Shown here in pieces: positions 33,926 to 37,104 of a stretch of DNA of 37,104 nucleotides. How positions within the stretch are numbered: position 1 is the stretch's first letter; each line of letters starts with the position of its first letter. Below the pieces are notes generated by a model that saw only the letters and a list, made by a program, of their open reading frames with translations, was not told the origin of the DNA and searched no databases. The DNA comes from Clostridiales bacterium (GTDB lineage: Bacteria; Bacillota; Clostridia; Saccharofermentanales; Saccharofermentanaceae): contig JAFZVF010000044.1 of assembly GCA_017617935.1 (NCBI GenBank), forward strand, positions 1-37,104, given 5' to 3'. The position numbers and the translations under genes are program-made.

Positions 33926-34543
33926 TCAGAACTTCTGCCAGTGGATCATCTCATCAAGATCGACTTCAAGCTGCTTGGTTTTGACGGCATCTTTTGAAGG
34001 CCTGCCTATACCGATGAAACAAGGAATCATGTATCCTTCCGGGAAATCGAGAACCTTTCTTGCGATCTTCTCTTCGTCACCCCACGGGATCCTGACATTG
34101 CATCCGTAGCCTTCCGAAGTCGCCGCAAGCCAAACGTTTTCAATGCTGCACCAAATTGACGCATAGCAGTTCAGATCGGAAAGGTTGCCGGGATTCAATA
34201 TGTCGGCCTTTTTCTTCATCAACGGGATGATCACTGCGGCCGCCCCGGTCAACATCCTGTACTGCTTCGGGACCGCGACGCGGTAGCTCTCCTTCTGCAC
34301 TGGATCAGATATGAAGGTCATGTCGTCAACCGTCTTCTCCGTAAGGTCCTGGGGCACTCCGTTTACAGCCGCCTTCATCAGATCCTTGTCAGTTATTACG
34401 ATGTAATGCCAGTCCCTGAAATGGTCATTGGCAGGGGCATTATAAGCTGTTGCCACTATCCTTTTAAGCGTCTCTTCAGGGATGGCCTCATCCGTAAAGT
34501 CTCGTATGCTTCTTCTCTGTTCAACTGCTTCGTAAAGGTCCAT
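33926..34543 (-). CDS. Nitroreductase-family flavoprotein
   Basis: 205 residues, normal length. An FMN-dependent NAD(P)H oxidoreductase of the nitroreductase fold. The phosphate-contact motif RRSIRDF is at residues 9-15, and the mid-chain NAPANDHFRDWHYIVI and C-terminal GYGCNVRIPWGDEE and IGIGRPS blocks are all in place. The physiological substrate is unknown: nitroaromatics, quinones or a flavin-linked redox step are all seen in the family. RBS GACGGAGG precedes ATG at 34543. Confidence 0.9.
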   Translation of the reverse strand: MDLYEAVEQRRSIRDFTDEAIPEETLKRIVATAYNAPANDHFRDWHYIVITDKDLMKAAVNGVPQDLTEKTVDDMTFISDPVQKESYRVAVPKQYRMLTGAAAVIIPLMKKKADILNPGNLSDLNCYASIWCSIENVWLAATSEGYGCNVRIPWGDEEKIARKVLDFPEGYMIPCFIGIGRPSKDAVKTKQLEVDLDEMIHWQKF

Positions 34544-34592
34544 AACCGAGCCTCCGTCACATAATAATGTAAAATGCTTTTTCTCTGAGGAA

Positions 34593-34601
34593 ATTATACC
34601 A
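34593..34601 (-). promoter_or_regulatory. Extended -10 before the nitroreductase gene
   Basis: The minus strand reads TGGTATAAT, an extended -10, giving a leader of about 43 bases. It overlaps the last codons and stop of the gene remnant at 34594-34810. No good -35. Confidence 0.45.
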
Positions 34602-34810
34602 GATACAGCTTTATCGGCTCGTCAGTCCAAACCTGGGCTTCAATGTATCTTTCAGTGCCGTGCGCTCCGTCGTCATTCCAGTCCCGCAGTCAGAGAAGAC
34701 GGCCTGTCGGACTTTATCTTCTCAAGAACGGAAAGAGCCTCACCCTTAGATAATGAGGTAAGGCTCTTGAAAGGTCCTGAACGCTTGTCAAAATAGTGAT
34801 AGAGATCCAT
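34594..34810 (-). pseudogene. Decayed remnant of a larger gene (internal deletion or frameshift)
   Basis: From ATG 34810 (with AAGG upstream) a frame reads MDLYHYFDKRSGPFKSL through 45 codons and stops with TGA at 34673. In another frame the same strand continues WNDDGAHGTERYIEAQVW to a TAA at 34594. Both pieces look like real coding sequence. From memory they resemble the start and end of one ~190-residue clostridial protein family (C-terminus GLPxxWNDDGxxGxERYIE), so the middle seems to have been deleted. Confidence in the family is moderate; confidence that this is not an intact gene is higher. Confidence 0.6.
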
Positions 34811-34828
34811 GCCCAGACCTTATCAGGA

Positions 34829-35203
34829 TTAGAACAGACCGAGCTTTTTAAGCTGATAGAACAGAAGGAATCCGCCCAATACGATGGCGGCAACGCCATA
34901 AATGTATTCGGTGGCGGAGCCCTCGATGTCAACGAACTTTCTGTTGGCAGGAACGAAGACGACCCTTACCGTCTCGCCTTCCTGATACTTGAACTTGGCA
35001 GGCTCGGCAGGAACGCCGCCGGGGATCGTTATCTCCTCGCCTTCATAATTGAACTTAAAGACGGGATACTGCGTTCCCCTTTCATCCTGGAAGCCCACGA
35101 GCTTTGCATCCAAGTGGATCCCCTTCTTGCGGTGGATCGTGCATTTGATGATCAGATAGAAACCCACAAAGACAATGAGTCCGTAGAAAAGCGCTAATAC
35201 CAT
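34829..35203 (-). CDS. DUF3592-like small membrane protein
   Basis: 124 residues. An N-terminal helix (about 3-21), a central beta domain (KLVGFQDERGTQYPVFKFNYEGEE, EGETVRVVFVPANRKF) and a C-terminal helix (about 102-117). This helix-beta-helix plan and the YPVFKF and GETVRV strands match the DUF3592 family, whose function is unknown. RBS GGAGGGTG before ATG 35203. It starts 37 bases after the stop of the large surface protein gene. Confidence 0.75.
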   Translation of the reverse strand: MVLALFYGLIVFVGFYLIIKCTIHRKKGIHLDAKLVGFQDERGTQYPVFKFNYEGEEITIPGGVPAEPAKFKYQEGETVRVVFVPANRKFVDIEGSATEYIYGVAAIVLGGFLLFYQLKKLGLF

Positions 35204-35240
35204 AATTTCACCCTCCGATTGAATCAGTATGTTGACCGGA

Positions 35241-37104
35241 TTACTTTACCTTTATCGTAAAAGTAACCGTCTTGGTTGCTCCGTTGTAGTTTTCGTCTCC
35301 GGAAGCCGCTACTTTGCAGGTAACCTTGTATTTGCCTTTTTTGAGCTTCTTCTTTACGGTTACGATGCCGTTGGCGGCATTGATCTTGAAATACTTCTTA
35401 TACTTCTTGGACTTTCCGCGCTTTACGGTAACAAGAGTGTATTTCAAAGTTCCCTGAGGATTGGTTACCGTCAGCACCGAAGAGCGCGAAACCGTCTGAG
35501 CCTTTTTCCTGAGCTTCTTATACTTTACCTTTGCGGTCTTGCCCTTCACCGTAAGGGTGTTGGCCTTCTTAAGGATCTCAAACGTCACCGTCTTCGCGCC
35601 GCCATAGTTTCCGGTACCGGAAATTACCACCGTCGCGGTTCCGGCATCGATGTTGTTGGCATAAGTTATCCTATAATCTGTGCCTTCCGTGAGCTGCTTG
35701 CCGTTAAACGTGACCACCGGAGTCTGGGTTACCGCTTCACCCGTATAAGTCTTGTCGGCAATGCCCGTGACTACGATTCCGTTAATGTCGATATATCCGC
35801 TTGCGGCGTAAAGATATGAAAGCGTCTTCTTGTTTGTATCATGTGAGGAAGGCTTGCTTCCATTCAGCGTCGTATGGTCTTTGACGTCGCTTGCCAGCAT
35901 GTACGCCGAGTCCACGCTGTAATCAATGTAAAGCACGACCTTTTCGCCCTTGCTGAAAGTATGAGTCGAAGAAAGCGTAGTTCCCGACTGATTCTTCATG
36001 GTTACTTTGGTGACGGTAACGCCCGCTTCCGCTACGGTAACCGTCGGCATGCACTGCTGTACGGTCTTGCCCGTGTAAGGCGCTTTGTCTGCGGCAAAAG
36101 TAAGGCTGCCAATCACGATCAGCTTCTTAAAAGTGGCATAGTACCATGAGTCTTGAGTGAGATTCACCGTGATCGTGGGATTAGTGCTGACAAGCGTTGC
36201 GCCCTGTTTGCCATATTCTCCGGAGTACCATCCGGTGAAAACGTATGCGCTGTTGACAGCGCCTGCCTTCAGGGTGAAGCTCTCGCCACTGTTAGCGCTT
36301 ATCTGAATCGGATCGGCTCCTGCCGGCATCTGGGTACCGCTGTTCTTGGAAACGTATACGCCGCCGTCGGTGATCTTCTGATCTGCAGTTTCGTTATAGC
36401 AGTAGATCTTTGCATAAACGGTAGGTACGGGCAAACCTGCAAAAGTGTAAGTAACCTTCAGCTGGCCGTTATCCAATGCAACGGTCGCACTCGCATTGTT
36501 CACCTTTGCCGTAGTGCTGCTGTTGAAGGCATATCCGTCCTTTGCAGTCAGATAAGCCTCCACCCTATACTGGTGGCCTGCCTGAAACTTGCCGCTAGTC
36601 GCGTTGACTTCAGCACTTGAAGTTACGTCATACCATCTGATGCCGTTGCGGTAATTGCCTGAGTTGTTGCTTGATGAATTGTAAGTTGCTCCCGACGGGA
36701 AAGTCGCAGTATAGTCAGGCGTTCCGCCGTTAGAAGGAGCATCAAGCGTTATGGAAACAGCGGAGATCGCGACTTTCGACAGAGCCGCAAAAGTATAAGT
36801 AACCTTCAGCTGGCCGTTATCCAATGCAACGGTCGCACTCGCATTGTTCACCTTTGCAGAGGTACTGCTGCTGAAGACGTATCCGTCCTTTGCAGTCAGG
36901 TAAGCCTCTACCCTGTACTGGTGGCCTGCCTGGAACTTGCCGCTCGATGCGTTAACGTCGGCACTCGAGGTGACGTCATACCACTTGATGCCGTTGCGGT
37001 AATTGCCTGAGTTGTTGCTTGATGAATTGTAAGTTGCTCCCGACGGGAAAGTCGCAGTATAGTCAGGCGTTCCGCCGTTAGAAGGAGCATCAAGCGTTAT
37101 GGAA
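35241..37104 (-). CDS. Large repeat-containing secreted/surface protein, 3' part
   Basis: An open frame runs from the window edge to TAA at 35241; an ATG at 36851 is internal, so the true start lies outside. About 620 residues are visible: almost two copies of a 116-residue domain (SITLDAPSNGG...YRVEAYLTAKDGY...QLKVTYTF); an InlB-B-like segment with VFTGWYSG; a segment with TVQQCMPTVTV; an MBG/YDG-like domain (TYTGEAVTQTPVVTFNGKQL, then DAGTATVVISGTGNY); and the basic C-terminal module ending TIKVK. This is the build of an extended clostridial surface adhesin or filament. No LPXTG. Ligand unknown. Confidence 0.88.
   Translation of the reverse strand, partial: SITLDAPSNGGTPDYTATFPSGATYNSSSNNSGNYRNGIKWYDVTSSADVNASSGKFQAGHQYRVEAYLTAKDGYVFSSSTSAKVNNASATVALDNGQLKVTYTFAALSKVAISAVSITLDAPSNGGTPDYTATFPSGATYNSSSNNSGNYRNGIRWYDVTSSAEVNATSGKFQAGHQYRVEAYLTAKDGYAFNSSTTAKVNNASATVALDNGQLKVTYTFAGLPVPTVYAKIYCYNETADQKITDGGVYVSKNSGTQMPAGADPIQISANSGESFTLKAGAVNSAYVFTGWYSGEYGKQGATLVSTNPTITVNLTQDSWYYATFKKLIVIGSLTFAADKAPYTGKTVQQCMPTVTVAEAGVTVTKVTMKNQSGTTLSSTHTFSKGEKVVLYIDYSVDSAYMLASDVKDHTTLNGSKPSSHDTNKKTLSYLYAASGYIDINGIVVTGIADKTYTGEAVTQTPVVTFNGKQLTEGTDYRITYANNIDAGTATVVISGTGNYGGAKTVTFEILKKANTLTVKGKTAKVKYKKLRKKAQTVSRSSVLTVTNPQGTLKYTLVTVKRGKSKKYKKYFKINAANGIVTVKKKLKKGKYKVTCKVAASGDENYNGATKTVTFTIKVK
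35244..35564 (-). repeat. C-terminal KGKTAKVKY surface module, copy 3
   Basis: The last 107 residues of the large surface protein: LTVKGKTAKVKYKKLRKK, KKYFKINAANGIVTVKKK, ending TIKVK. It is slightly longer than copies 1 and 2, with an insert around KRGKSKKYKKY. It follows an MBG-like domain rather than LRRs. Confidence 0.85.
36409..37104 (-). repeat. Tandem 348-bp repeat within the surface protein gene
   Basis: Two in-frame copies with a period of exactly 348 bp (116 codons): 36757-37104 and 36409-36756. About 115 bases (36990-37104 against 36642-36756) are identical, and the rest differ only at scattered bases, so the duplication is recent or kept uniform by recombination. More copies may lie beyond the window. 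Confidence 0.85.

Noticed and set aside
35229..35819. 196-codon plus-strand frame
   Set aside because: Antisense to the conserved C-terminal module and MBG domain of the large surface protein, which is clearly the coding strand.

Overview
The window comes from a Gram-positive anaerobe of the Bacillota, most likely class Clostridia and probably a gut or rumen species. The evidence is: a Gram-positive-type LexA with a GAAC-like operator; strong AGGAGG-type ribosome binding sites; a miaB-mutS-mutL-miaA operon with endonuclease-type MutL; a CIRCE-controlled Hsp20; several GHKL/LytTR-style regulators; and secreted proteins that end in the Lys-rich KGKTAKVKY module common in clostridial surface proteins. 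The species cannot be fixed from the sequence. Almost all genes lie on the minus strand; only lexA, a D-Ala-D-Ala carboxypeptidase gene and hsp20 are on the plus strand.

Region 1 (1-2640): the 5' half of an NADP-type glutamate dehydrogenase gene that hits an in-frame TAG at the window edge, a one-pass membrane protein, and an HTH protein divergent from lexA with a shared LexA-like palindrome. Region 2 (2768-9832): the tightly packed operon miaB-mutS-mutL-miaA (tRNA hypomodification and mismatch repair), reading leftward. Region 3 (9952-13440): dacA-type carboxypeptidase converging on a zur-znuC-znuB operon, whose promoter carries a Fur-family box. Region 4 (13440-13695): a gene-free stretch holding three precisely built 40-bp inverted-repeat modules (CAACAGGTAA-N20-TTACCTGTTG).

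Region 5 (13696-26946) is the most interesting. Two BspA-like leucine-rich-repeat secreted proteins flank what looks like one signalling and envelope-proteolysis locus: M13 peptidase lipoprotein, FtsX-type permease, ATPase, LytTR response regulator, GHKL sensor kinase, an unlisted 57-aa membrane peptide, an S41 peptidase and a CPBP intramembrane protease. The same tandem 21-bp-spaced direct repeat lies upstream of the M13 gene and of the 57-aa peptide gene, at the same distance from a TAnTAT -10-like element. This points to one LytTR regulator controlling both transcription units, i.e. a self-contained regulon of three peptidases, a transporter and a small peptide.

Region 6 (27063-30711): an EAL-PAS-degenerate GGDEF protein, and a membrane-anchored protein with a subtilisin-prodomain-like C-terminus. 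Region 7 (30878-37104): CIRCE and hsp20 with double terminators, a GNAT acetyltransferase, a run of small membrane proteins, a nitroreductase, a decayed gene remnant, a DUF3592-like protein, and the 3' part of a large repeat-rich surface protein with a recent 348-bp tandem duplication.
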